Assembly: GCA_011947345.1 (NCBI GenBank)
Contig: JAAVTG010000057.1
Location: 248,001-312,000 of the forward strand
From: Phytophthora quininea
Lineage: Eukaryota; Oomycota; Peronosporomycetes; Peronosporales; Peronosporaceae
DNA length: 64,000 nt
Reading direction: 5' to 3'
Part shown: piece by piece, positions 25,637 to 36,658 of the stretch
How the letters are laid out: each line of letters starts with the position of its first letter
How positions within the stretch are numbered: the first letter of the stretch is position 1
Made by a program: the position numbers and the translations under genes
The notes under the pieces: generated by a model
Told to the model about the DNA's origin: nothing
The model's input: the letters and a program-made list of their open reading frames with translations, nothing else
Databases searched by the model: none

Positions 25637-26846
25637 GCCCGGTTGGGCATTGGTGACATTCGCGGGTGCATTAAACCATAGTGACTTCCGTAACTTGCAC
25701 GTGACTGAGCCAGCTCAAGTACACTCTTGGTGGGTGGACGATGTCTATATCCCCCACTCCAAGAGATGGTGGGAACACTTCGCTTCAGCGCGTGAGGAGA
25801 ACACCTTCTGGGTGGCGACTTACGAGAATTCCGAGGGACATCTAGACTGCTCCCTCCTGGGGTGCAAATGGGTGGTGCGCTTGCCAGCGGGGGTCCTCGC
25901 CATGCGCACCGACTGCTCGGTGATCCAAACCAACTACCAGGAGTCGTTTCGAGCAACATACGCAAAGAATCCCCGCGCTATTTCAATTGGGGTTATAGAG
26001 TCGCCAACATCGACACTAAACCCGCTCGACGATGCTCTACCAATCTGGGCAACCGTGCTACACCGACTCGGAGTGGCAGCTTGGCTCATCCAAGCGCCCA
26101 GCTCTCCAAGGGCGGAAGGATCCATCCGCTGGAAACATCCTTTGTTCGAATGGTATACACCCTCGTCGGATACGGCTAGGACCCCCGTGTGGTGGAGTCG
26201 CGTCCGCCAACAGCTCGACCGCCTCGAGTTGTCGATGCTTACGGCGCCATCCGGTTGGAAACGATACCCAACGATGACGCGCCAGAGTGAACAATGGGCC
26301 CGTGCTGTTTCGTACACGGCTAAAGGAGCTCGGCTCCTTCACGCACACTTGTTCCGTGACATTTGGCAAACACTGCACCGCTACTGGAAGCTTACTTGCG
26401 ATCGATGCGGCCAGGCTATTCGGCGGCGACGCCGCCGCACGGCTCTCCTACAACTAGTGAACCGCAGGATAGTACAGCGCCGTAGAGAGAGGGCGAGGAA
26501 TCCGCAAGACTCGGTCACGAGAGCGTTCGGGAAACGACGAGCGGTGCTCCAAGCCCGAAGTCGGCGGTGGTTCGTACGGCGGAACCAGCACCTCCCTGAC
26601 GGCAGCACCGGCAGCGCGTAAAACCTGACCGACACAACTGGAGGATTCCCACAAGACACCAACGTGATACATATTACATGTCGGAGCGGCTGCCGTTGCC
26701 ATCGACTACGGTCGGTGCGTGGCTGTGTGCTTTGTATTAGGTAGCTACCGCAGGTTCTCGGCGTGCCGTAGGGTCTGTAGGCGAGGTTGCTGCATAGCGC
26801 GCCTCGGGCGTAGTCGCCTTAACCGCAACAATAACAATAATAATAA
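25637..26846 (+). mobile_element. 5'-truncated non-LTR (LINE-like) retrotransposon
   Basis: About 1.2 kb bounded by a perfect 18-bp direct repeat and ending in a short (AAC/AAT)n tail at 26826-26846, as expected from target-primed reverse transcription. It contains a single frame, open from the left junction to a stop at 26619-26621. This frame encodes about 325 residues with ARAVSYTAKGARLLHAHLF, a CDRCGQ zinc-like pair and an Arg-rich tail; the remaining 220 bp would be 3' UTR. No reverse transcriptase motif is present, so only the C-terminal end of the element protein remains. It interrupts the Crypton ORF between the GCR1_C-like domain and its C-terminal tail. Confidence 0.8.
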
Positions 26847-26864
26847 CAGTTTGAATAGCTCAAC
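26847..26864. repeat. Target-site duplication, right copy (18 bp)
   Basis: Identical to 25619-25636. Deleting one copy plus the insert restores the minus-strand Crypton frame through VELFKLGYDTLTLKSS to a stop. Confidence 0.9.
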
Positions 26865-28675
26865 AGCATGTGCTTCGTCTCGCAATTTTAGCATCGGTGC
26901 GCCGACTCTAGCCTCGATTCCGTTGGAGATGTGACGCATCATCATCGCCCAATCTGACAGCATTGCTCTCTTCTTTGATGTGTCTAGGTCATCTGGCAAA
27001 ATACCATTATACGGTGGATACCCGAGCCTGCTATTTCCAAACCACCACAGTAGCCACGCACCAAGGGGATCTATGCTGGGAAAATCAAAGTGCTGAGGAA
27101 GTGAGTGGAATTTACCTCCCCAAGTATAGTAGCGTCGTGTTGCATCTGACGCTGGCGTTGTCTGTTCCGTAGGTTTATGGCGATGCAGCCCAACCTCAAC
27201 CATCAATGATTCAATCTCCTTTCGAAGTAAATCTCTAGTAATGTTGCCAGCTGCAACACCTTTTTCTCCAGTACGTACTCCATTCGTTTTTCCAACATTT
27301 CAGGGAGAGCATCGATTGACTGTTGCTGCTGGTCCAGTTTTTGTAGAGTTCGACGTGTGGTGGGATCCCTGTCGACCTCATCCACTGAGACTCGCCCTGC
27401 TCTAGGTTTTCGTGCAGCCCATTGAGGACACCGGTGCTGGTGAAGACGGATGTCGACAGTAGTGGATGATTCCGCGGAAGCTTTGCTGTAAAATATTGAG
27501 CATGATAAACCAAGGACGCGAGGCAAAGTTGCAAAACGTCTTTGAGGTTTGGCTCATCGGCAAGACCAGGGAACATCGTTTGCACGCTTGCAGTCACAAC
27601 TCCGTCTGCTTTGTCACGGAAATGTGGCGGCAACACCGCGAAGCCGGACTCGTTCACGGGTAGGCCTGCTACCACGCGTCCTAGAAATTGGTCACCAGCC
27701 GCTTCATAGCGCAGATATCAGTCCTGCACGCCCCCAATAGGCCAACCGCAGCGTTAGCAGACGCTCACCATTGAGGGTCCGCCAGTACTTCCACCGCATG
27801 CAAAGGTACCGACCCCTTTTCGCACAGAATGAGTGCCGTACAGTTCCGAGATGTCATCCTTTTAAGCAGTTGAGACAGCGCCTTGCTAAAGCGAAGTTTT
27901 TGATCGGAACCCGGAAACAACTGACCAGGTGGCATGCGAGGGTTGCATGCAAGATAGACTCCTAAGGCAGTAACCCAGCATGTTGACGGACTAAAAGGGT
28001 TGGCATAAATATGCCGAGGGTCAAGTGGCCCTGCACCCTCCTGATTGGTCTTTGTCTTGAAAAAATTGCTCCAACTATCATCATTTGCCGAGAGATGTTC
28101 CGTCTGGAGATTCTGGACGGACACCGATCTGCACATTAAATTCCACTGAGTTGTTAGAAATAAATGAGAGAATCCACTGTCATTGCGAGTGAGTGTAGAG
28201 TTATACAATTCTTGGTAGAGTGAGTACGTAAGTGGCTGCTTTCCCGAGGTTTTAGGAGAGCTGGTCTGATTATGGTCAGCTTCTAATCGTTTCAAACCTA
28301 AGAACAACTGCTTCATGTCTTCTCCATACTCCACAGGCAGTGCAATTCTCTTCAACCTATAGAGATCCTTATTTGCATTTCGATATCCACTCAAAGTTAC
28401 AGATCTGGCAATACTTCTTTTGTACACCATAAATTTTTCAAAAAAGCCAGGGGTGAACTCCATGAGATCAATATCATCAGATTCGTCGAAAAATCGGCCG
28501 GTGTTTGACCTTCTTTGAAGAGCTCGTTCTTGATCCATCTCTTGATTTCGTTAATGTTGCCCGTGTACTTCTTCCTCGTTTCGGTAGAAATGCAAGCGTT
28601 ACGTATCGCCTTAGCATCAGGTACTGGGGGAGCGGTTGCTAGACCTCTCGCTGTCTGCGAGCCTGTGTCGCCCAT

Positions 28676-29050
28676 GGCGGCCGGAGCTTGTAGCGCTGCT
28701 GAGAGAATGAATACATGGAACTGACTCAGTAGCTCCAAGGTTTTGACCAATCACATGACGATCGTATCGTAGGTTGCTGCTCTTACGAATCCTCGAATTA
28801 ATTCGATCCCATGGCTTCTATACTAAAATGAACTCAAGGAATTTACGAATCCCTGAATACATAGGCTGGCCTGCCTACGTTTTGACAAAAAACTCCATAT
28901 AAAACTTACGAAAGCACGAGAATGCCCTGGGTCATACTGGGAGGTAGCTCTGTATGCATATACTATATAATAATAAACATTTTATTTTTATAAATCACAG
29001 TAATATTTGATTTATAATATACTTTTTATCTTCAATTTGTCGAGTCGACC
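28676..29050. other. AT-rich intergenic region with right inverted-repeat arm
   Basis: Contains the right arm of the 31-bp inverted repeat and an AT-rich stretch (28960-29035), which probably includes the promoter of the epoxide hydrolase gene at 29051. No coding sequence seen. Confidence 0.5.
28924..28954. repeat. 31-bp inverted repeat, right arm
   Basis: Perfect reverse complement of 24929-24959, starting GCCCTGGGTCATACTGGG and ending in TGTA. Terminal TA at both ends would suit the target duplication of a Tc1/mariner-type element, but no matching transposase is present between the arms. Confidence 0.85.
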
Positions 29051-30238
29051 ATGAAGCCCTCGACTTGGGAGCAATGGCCGCACGCCTTCCTGGAGACGCC
29101 CGAGGGTATTCGTGTGCATTACGTGGACGTGGGACCAAAAGACGCTTTGCCGATAGTGCTGGTGCACGGCTGGCCGGATCTCTGGTTCGGGTGGCGAGTA
29201 CGTACTCCATCTTCTGCCAACTATTATACGAACAGCTAACTAAGCAAAGCAACAACACAGCACCAAATTCAGGCTCTAAGTCCCAGCTACCGACTCATCG
29301 TACCAGGTAAAATATTACTCTTATTCACTCTTCACTACTGTAGTTAATTATTCGATTGTGGTAGATGTTCGAGGATTCGGCCAAAGCTCCAGGCCAGCGG
29401 GCGTCGAGTCTTACGGAGCTAAAAACATCTCCAATGATCTAGCAGCCTTGCTGGGTATGGAGTCCACTGTAATTTGCACAGTCTCAGGTATCTAACAACA
29501 CTTTTTTCTCGTTTCGTAGACGGACTGAAGATCCATAAGGCAGTCTTTATTGGACACGACTGGGGTGGACGATTTGTGTGGAGTATGTGTCTGTACCATC
29601 CGGAGCGAGTGATCGCTGTCTGCGGAGTGTGCACGCCATACAACCCTCCCAGGAAGGTCTTCCTGCCTCTGGAAATCGTCGTGGAGAAGGTGCCGCAATT
29701 CAAGTACCAGCAATTTTTGGCCGACACGGCCACGTCGGGGAAGGTACTGGACGCCTCACCACGTCGTCTACTGACGGCGATGTTCCGTAAGCCATCGGAA
29801 ATGGGTCCTCGATCGAGTCGAATGTCGTTGACCAAGACGTTGAAGGCGGTGGACTCCGACATCGACCACCCCATCTTCACGCAGCGCTCGGCGCTGCTGT
29901 CTGAAGCGGAACTTAACTACTACGTCGAGCAGTACACGCGCAGCAAGTTTGCCAGTGCGTGTCAAACCTACGCGACTGGAAAGATCGACTTTGAGAACGA
30001 GCTGGAGCTGCCTGCAGTGATCAAACACCCGGCGCTGTTTATCGGTGCTGCGAAGGACGCCGTGCTCAAGCCCGAGATGGCTCGTGGCATGGCCAAATAT
30101 GTGCCCAGCTTGGAGACGAGAATCATCGAGGACGCCGGCCACTGGGTGCTGTGGGAACAAAAGGACGAGGTGAACGCAATCCTGGAGGACTGGCTGGCGA
30201 GAATTGCTGCCATGCATGGGGCAGCCGCGAAGCTGTGA
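29051..30238 (+). CDS. Epoxide hydrolase-like alpha/beta hydrolase, copy A
   Basis: Exons 29051-29197, 29261-29306, 29365-29454 and 29520-30238 join in phase to about 333 residues. The soluble epoxide hydrolase pattern is complete: oxyanion motif HGWPDLWFGW, the VRGFGQSSRP strand, nucleophile Asp in FIGHDWGG, and catalytic His in EDAGHWVLWEQ. Such enzymes open epoxides through an Asp-ester intermediate; a substrate cannot be read from sequence. No signal peptide, so cytosolic. Copy B follows 400 bp downstream with the same intron positions, so the pair is a tandem duplication. The frame is intact throughout. Confidence 0.9.
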
Positions 30239-30642
30239 CCTCTGCGAGTCGGAGACCCGCCAAATGGTGGTGAGCAACTGACCTAACCAGCCGCAATCCA
30301 TTGCATTCGACCCCGTATATTTTGCTTCCGCTGCGGAGGCATCAGCGCATCCATCGTGTTCGTGCCAAATTGACAGTCAATGCCGCTTGGACCCTCGGAC
30401 TCCTTGCACTTGCTCCCCGTCTTTATCGATGTCCTGACGTCTTAATGCTCCATTGTCTTGTCTATTAGTGCCGACGAACATGTCAGAGCCAGCAACCACG
30501 TCAGCCAATCTTCCCATCTCAAGAGAGCCAAGTCTCAGTTGGCTGTCGACGATGCATGTCGACTCGACATGCAGCAAGCCAGCATTAATCACTCAGGAGC
30601 TCAGTTGGCAAAGTTCCAAGCCCCCAGCAAGTCCAAGTCAAG
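30239..30642 (+). other. Intergenic region between tandem epoxide hydrolases
   Basis: About 400 bp with no convincing gene. It serves as 3' flank of copy A and promoter or 5' UTR of copy B. Confidence 0.5.
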
Positions 30643-31841
30643 ATGGAGCAAACCCGTACGCATATGGACGCCTCGGTGTGGAAGAAATGGTCGCACAAGT
30701 TCACCACCACGCGCGAAGGCATCAAAATCCACTACGTCGAAGTTGGCCCAAGCAATGGACTGCCAGTCGTCATGGTGCACGGTTGGCCCGACCTGTGGTT
30801 CGGTTGGCGTGTATGTTTTGTTGCGAGCAAATTCAAGTTTTTGGCTGTGGCTGACCCTGTTCTCGTTCTCGTCCTCGCAGTACCAAATCCAAGCACTGTC
30901 GCCGAAGTACCGCCTCATTGTTCCTGGTAAGCCGTGTCAAACATGACGTTAGCTCAGACTTAGGAACTAATTCAATTAAAAACGGCAGACGTTCGAGGCT
31001 TCGGTCAGAGCTCGACTCCACAAGACCTTGAATCCTACGGGACCAAGAACATCACGAACGACCTGGTCGCCTTACTCGGTATGATAAAGTCAGTGTTATC
31101 TCTTCTTCTCTCCAAACTGACAAATAATTTCTATGGTTTATAGATGCGCTGAACATCCCGAAGGCGGTGTTTCTCGGCCACGACTGGGGTGCGGTGAGCA
31201 CTTGGCGGATGTGTCTGTACTACCCCGAGCGCGTGTTGGCTGTGTGTGGAGTCTGCACGCCGTTCATTCCGCCGAGGAAGGACTTTGTGCCACTAGAAGT
31301 CATAGCCCAATATGCTCCACAGTTTAAGTACCAGCTCTACTTGGCAGACGCTGCAAAGGCTGGCCCAGCACTGGACAAGTCTCCGCGGCGCTTATTGACG
31401 GCCATTTTCCGTCGAGAGAACGAGTACGGACCGAAGGAAGAGATGCTGTCACTGGATGAGTTCATTCGGGCCGTCGACTCGGATGTCGACCACATGATCT
31501 TCAAGGAGAGCTCGAGTATGCTCTCGGGCGACGAGCTGCAGTACTACATCGATCAGTACACGCAGAGCAAGTTCCAGAGCGCGTGCTGGGTCTACGGCAC
31601 CAAGAAGATCGACTTTGAGACCGAGAAGGACCTGCCGGGTACAATTGAACATCCGGCACTGTTCATCGGAGCTGCTGACGACGCAGTACTCAAACCGGAA
31701 ATGGCCAAGGGAATGCCGCAAGTGATGCCGAACCTGGAGATGAAATTGGTCGAAGACGCCGGCCACTGGGTGCTGTTCGAACAGCCGGAAGCGGTGAACG
31801 CGATCCTGTCCGAATGGCTGGCCAAGATTGCCAGCCCGTAG
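30643..31841 (+). CDS. Epoxide hydrolase-like alpha/beta hydrolase, copy B
   Basis: Exons 30643-30810, 30881-30926, 30989-31078 and 31144-31841, all in phase, give about 334 residues. Motifs match copy A: HGWPDLWFGW, VRGFGQSSTP, nucleophile Asp in FLGHDWGA, and catalytic His in EDAGHWVLFEQ. The N-terminus is seven residues longer than in copy A. An ATG at 30664 would give a protein closer to copy A, so the start is not certain. Introns fall at the same codons as in copy A. Protein divergence is clear, so the duplication is not very recent. Confidence 0.9.
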
Positions 31842-31996
31842 GAACTACCGTACCTGACAAACTCTACCGCGGAAATTCAACCTGATAACTTGCACAGAAA
31901 GTGTTGATGCAAGCACAAATGTGGACGAAACATGCACATCATTTTGGTTTATCTTCCCACCGCTCCTGCCACTCGCAAACTTGCCATTGACCAGAG

Positions 31997-33010
31997 ATGG
32001 CGCCCTCTGAAGCTGTTCCTGAACTTGTTCCGTTGGTGTCTGCCATAGGAACGAGTACGCAGCGCCACATCGATGCTCTCTACGCAAAGGCCAAGTACTT
32101 CACTCCCGATTCCCTACACAAGGCTCAGCTTTCGACCGGCATCACCGTTGAGTATGCACTTCACGACAACGAGGACGAAGTCGATGGTGCGCCGGAAGAG
32201 CGTGTGATTTTGATCATGGGCTTTATGACCGTCAAGGAAGCGTGGACGCCTCTCATCGACATGATGCTGCACAAGTGGAACGACGCGGTCGACCACAAAC
32301 GCAACGTCAAAATTCTAACTTTCGACAACCGTGGACTGGGAGGGTCCGACGTGCCCTGGTGGAGATACACGACGAGCGGCATGGCCCAAGATGCCCTGGC
32401 GCTCATGGACCACCTCAAATGGGACTCGGCTCATGTCGTCGGTATCAGTATGGGCGGTATGATTTCCCAAGAACTCGCCTTGGCAGCTCCGAAACGAGTA
32501 AAGTCGCTCACTCTCATGGTCACGACGAGAGGCAAGTACGAAGAAGACCCACGTTCCAAGCAGCCGATGAGTGAAAGCTTGAACGCTAAGCAACCGGAGG
32601 ACGTCGCCAAGTCCCAATTGAAGCTTCTCTACAGCGATGTATACCTGGATCAGCCCATGGCATTCGATGACAAGACGCGACGCGAAGTCATGTATGAATA
32701 TCTGCTGCACCACGCCAAGGTGCGCGTCAAGCCTCGCTTCCGCGGGATGGTCAACCAGCTTCTGGCTGTTCGGACGCATTGGATTTCGGATGAACGACTC
32801 GCTACTATCAACGACGGTGGATTCCCGATTCTGCTCGTCGGCAGTGCAATGGACATCCTCATCCCGCCTCGAGAAATGAAGACGCTGCATGAACATCTGA
32901 AGGGCGATCACGTGAAGACGCTCTTCTTCGAGCAAGGAGGACACGGAGTCAGCATCCAGTACCCAGAAGAACTCGCAGACGCTATTACGGAAATGACGTT
33001 GAGATGTTGA
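31997..33010 (+). CDS. Alpha/beta hydrolase (Ser type), paralog 1
   Basis: An intronless 337-residue protein. It has the alpha/beta-hydrolase order LIMGFM, FDNRGLGGSD, nucleophile elbow GISMGG (Ser), acid GSAMDILIPP and catalytic His GGHGVS. It is a serine hydrolase or esterase of unknown substrate, unlike the Asp-type epoxide hydrolases upstream. It is a paralog of the genes at 36659 and at the right edge, which share LHKAxLSTGI, FDNRG and DILIPP. No signal peptide. Frame intact. Confidence 0.88.
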   Translation: MAPSEAVPELVPLVSAIGTSTQRHIDALYAKAKYFTPDSLHKAQLSTGITVEYALHDNEDEVDGAPEERVILIMGFMTVKEAWTPLIDMMLHKWNDAVDHKRNVKILTFDNRGLGGSDVPWWRYTTSGMAQDALALMDHLKWDSAHVVGISMGGMISQELALAAPKRVKSLTLMVTTRGKYEEDPRSKQPMSESLNAKQPEDVAKSQLKLLYSDVYLDQPMAFDDKTRREVMYEYLLHHAKVRVKPRFRGMVNQLLAVRTHWISDERLATINDGGFPILLVGSAMDILIPPREMKTLHEHLKGDHVKTLFFEQGGHGVSIQYPEELADAITEMTLRC

Positions 33011-33197
33011 ACGAAATACCGGCAGACCAAGCTCATTTGTTTAGTTCTGCAAGACGTAGCAAATAACTTCTTTTTTGTGGTTCGGGTAAAGTTTCCTTTT
33101 TACCGTATGCTTCAAAATTAAATCACTCGCCAATAGTTTTGACGCTTGACCCATTTACCCAAAACGCTTTCGACCAGCCATTTCTGAACCAGCAGTC

Positions 33198-36100
33198 ATG
33201 GCGGACGAAGACCTCGATCTGTTCGGCGCCTTCGACGACACGAGCGCCACGCTCACAGCCGCAGAGCAGGCCGAGACTTCGTCGTCCACTCAGAAGCGCA
33301 AGGATGCCCCGGCAGCGGTCGAGAACGACGAACAGGCGGCGTCTCCTCCTCACAAGAAGCAGCAGAGCGAAAGCTCCGTCAAATCGACGTCAAAACCCGA
33401 AGTTTTGCCTTCGTCCACGGCGTTAAAAATCGTCGAAGGGAAAAGGATCGACGCTACGCCCGTGGAAGGCGATAAAAACTCGGCGGGCGTTGTTTCAACG
33501 GGCACGCAGCAGAAAAACCTCATTTCATTCTCGGTTTATCCGCCGGATTATGACGCTAAGCCGACTGCCGGCGCGGCGGCGAAAAACCCAGCCAAAACGT
33601 ACCCATTTACGTTGGACCCGTTCCAACAGCAAGCTGTGGACTACATTGAAGCTGGCGAATCGGTGCTGGTCTCGGCCCATACCTCAGCTGGTAAAACTGC
33701 GGTGGCTGAGTACGCAATTGCCAAGTCCCTCCGAGACAAGCAGCGCGTGATCTACACATCGCCTATTAAGGCGCTGAGTAACCAAAAGTACCGAGATCTT
33801 GAGGAAGAGTTTGGGGATGTGGGTCTCATGACGGGAGATATCACCATCAACCCGACGGCTACGTGTCTGATTATGACCACCGAGATTCTGAGAAGTATGC
33901 TATACCGAGGCTCCGAAGTCATGCGAGAAGTAGCCTGGGTCATTTACGATGAGATCCACTACATGCGCGACAAGGAACGTGGTGTGGTCTGGGAGGAGAG
34001 TATCATTCTACTGCCGCACAAGGTGCGGTTTGTGTTTTGTCGGCTACGATCCCCAACTCGAAGGAGTTTGCCGGATGGATCTGCCACATCCACCACCAGC
34101 CGTGTCACGTCGTGTACACGGACTACCGTCCGACCCCGTTGCAGCACTACATCTTCCCGGCTGGAGGTAATGGACTGCACTTGGTAGTCGATGAAAAGGA
34201 AAATTCCGTGAAGATAATTTCCAAAGGCAATTGCGACGCTATCAGCGTCGGCGGATGATGCGGCTTCGGAATTGGCGTCGTACGGCAGCAACAACAAGCG
34301 ACGCAAAGCGAAGAGCAACCCCAAGAAGAAAGTCGGTACGGATGTGTTCCGTATTGTGAAGCTCATCATGGAACGTCAGTATGACCCCGTGATTATCTTC
34401 TCCTTTAGCAAACGTGACTGCGAGGCGTATGCGCTGCTCATGTCGAAGCTGGACTTTAACACCGAGGAAGAGAAGCAGTCGGTGGACGAACTGTTCAAGA
34501 ACGCGATGGACTCGCTGTCGGACGATGACCGTGCGTTGCCGCAAGTGGACTCGATTTTACCACTGCTTCGTCGCGGTATTGGCATCCACCACGGTGGTCT
34601 GCTACCCATATTGAAGGAAGTGATCGAGATTCTCTTCAGTGAAGGTCTGCTCAAGTGTTTGTTCGCTACAGAGACCTTTTCCATGGGTCTAAACATGCCC
34701 GCCAAGACGGTGGTGTTTACTAACTGCCGCAAGTATGACGGCAAGGACTTCCGATGGATCACTGCCGGTGAATACATCCAGATGTCCGGTCGTGCTGGTC
34801 GACGTTCGCTCGATGCTCGTGGTATCGTTATTCAGATGCTGACGGAGCAGATGGAGCCGCAAGTGGCCAAGGGCATCTTGTACGGCCAGGCCGATCCGCT
34901 TTTTAGTACCTTCCACCTTGGCTACAACATGCTGCTCAACTTGATGCGTGTGGAAGATGCCGACCCGGAATACATGATTAAGCAGTCGTTCCACCAGTTC
35001 CAGAACGAACAGGCTGCTCCTGCGCTGGAAGAAGCCTTGGAGCGCGCCAAGGAGGAGAAGGACCAGATCGTCATCAAGAACGAGGAAGAGGTCGCTCAGT
35101 ATTACTATCTGTCCAAGTCACTAGTGCGTCTTAAAGAGGAGTTCCTAGCCGTCCGCAACAAACCTGACTACGTCGTACGCTTCCTCAACGGAGGCCGTTT
35201 AGTCAAGCTCTACTGCCCAGACAGCGACGATGCCACGAGTAAGCCCAAGTGGGACTGGGGTGTCGTCGTCAACTTCACGACCAAGAACGCCAGCGACTCG
35301 ACATCAGCGACGCCCGATACTATCGTGCACGTGTTGCTCAACTGCGCCGCGAACAACAGCACAACAGCGAAGGATGCTACAAACGGAAGTACCGCGTCGG
35401 AGCTGCCAACGCCAGCCCCTGAGAACACGATGGGTCTGTCGTCGTCTACGAGTTACGAGATGAAGATCTGCCCCGTGCCGCTAGAGATGCTGGACCTGAT
35501 GTCGTCCTTGCGTGTATACATTCCTAAGGACCTACGTACTCTAGAAAGTCGTCAAGCTGTAGGCAAATCAGTGAAGGAGGTGCTGCGGAGGTTCCCTCAG
35601 GGCGTGCCGCTTCTGGACCCACGCGAAGACATGGACATCCAGGACGAACAGTTCACCCGCGTGATTGAGAAGACAGTAGAAGCGGAGAAGAAGCTGGTGG
35701 AATCGCCTTTCCACAATGCCGCAGACAAGGAAGCTCGCTTTGCGCTGTACAACCTCAAGATGGAGAGCGAGGCCAAGATGCGCGAGCTCGAGCGCAAGAT
35801 CAAGGAGTCCAAGTCGTTGGTGCTACGCGACGATCTGCGTCGACGGAGACGTGTATTGCGACGACTAGAGTTTGTAGATAAGGAAGGCGTGATCCAGCGC
35901 AAGGGCCGCACGGCCTGTGAGGTGTCCACGACGGACGAACTGTTGGTGACGGAGATGATCTTCAACGGTCAGTTCAATGACTTGTCTGTGAACGACACGG
36001 TGGCGCTGTTGAGCTGCTTGATCAACACGGAGAAGAAGAAGGAGTCGGACAAGCCGCCCCAGGCCGAGAGCATTGAGATCCCTGTGCGGCAACTTCGCGA

Positions 36101-36418
36101 GACGGCGCAACGTATCGCCAAGGTGATGCAGGACGCCAAAATCACGATCGACGTAGAAGAGTTCGCCGGCTCGTTCAACACGAGTCTTGTGGACGTGGTG
36201 ATCGCCTGGTGTCAAGGCGCCAAGTTCTCTCAAATCTGCAAGATGACGGACGCGTTCGAAGGAACAATCATCCGTTGCTTGCGTCGTCTGGAGGAGTTGT
36301 TGCGCCAGCTCACGTTGGCCGCCCACTCGATCGGCGACGTCGAGCTCGAAAGAAGTTTGACGAGGGCGGCAAGAAGCTCAAGCGCGACATTGTGTTCGCC
36401 GCCTCCCTCTACCTGTAG
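33198..36418 (+). CDS. MTR4: MTR4-like exosome RNA helicase, three frameshifts
   Basis: A Ski2-like DExH helicase of about 1,070 residues. Walker [19 protein letters not shown] and QMSGRAGRR motifs are present. An arch/KOW insert ([16 protein letters not shown]) precedes a C-terminal DSHCT domain ending [13 protein letters not shown]4 feeds nuclear RNA to the exosome and is essential in yeast. The frame is broken at 34035-34038 (TTTT, one T short, inside VFLSAT), near 34215 (one G too many), and at 36349-36351 (AAA, one A short). Each can be mended by one base. The gene would be expected to be functional, so these breaks are likely sequence errors. Start at 33198 ([10 protein letters not shown]). 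Confidence 0.93.
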
Positions 36419-36658
36419 CTTACCCGTCAAACTGTTGAAACTTGGGATTCAAAGCCAACACTACCAGTTTTTGTTTTTATCGTCTTCATCCGTGCTAACC
36501 TGTGTGCATTCATCTGTTTGCAGAACCATCGTCGTGAGCTCAAGGGATCATATGCCTGGAGGTCCACATGACAGCTGTCATGTTGGACCGCGGTATCTGG
36601 TCAATTGTACTCGCCACGCATTAAATCATTTCGACCCGCGGACGACAGCGCTGCCACG

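Larger units (their letters stand above)
25469..28675 (-). mobile_element. Decayed Crypton (tyrosine recombinase with GCR1_C-like domain)
   Basis: Read from an ATG at 28675 to a stop at 25469-25471, with the LINE insert removed. The N-terminal part (TRKKYTGNINEIKRWIK) is a SAM-like core-binding region. The recombinase core follows, with Arg in NLMCRSVSV (about 28130), HxxR in GTHSVRKG (27816-27835) and a Tyr in YLRYEAAGDQF (about 27715). The C-terminal part (LGAWLLWWFGNSRLGYPP then KKRAMLSDW, 27130-26950) resembles the GCR1_C DNA-binding domain carried by many Cryptons. Two in-frame stops (TAA at 27754-27756, TGA at 27718-27720) and frame breaks near 28490, 27860, 27400 and 27225 make it inactive. 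Cryptons are known from oomycetes. Confidence 0.85.

Noticed and set aside
25623..26621. Host protein gene of 332 residues
   Set aside because: It lies wholly inside an insert with target-site duplications and a LINE-type tail, so it belongs to the mobile element.
36605..36658. Earlier start for hydrolase paralog 2
   Set aside because: The extra 18 residues have no counterpart in the paralog at 31997, and the next ATG gives the matching length.
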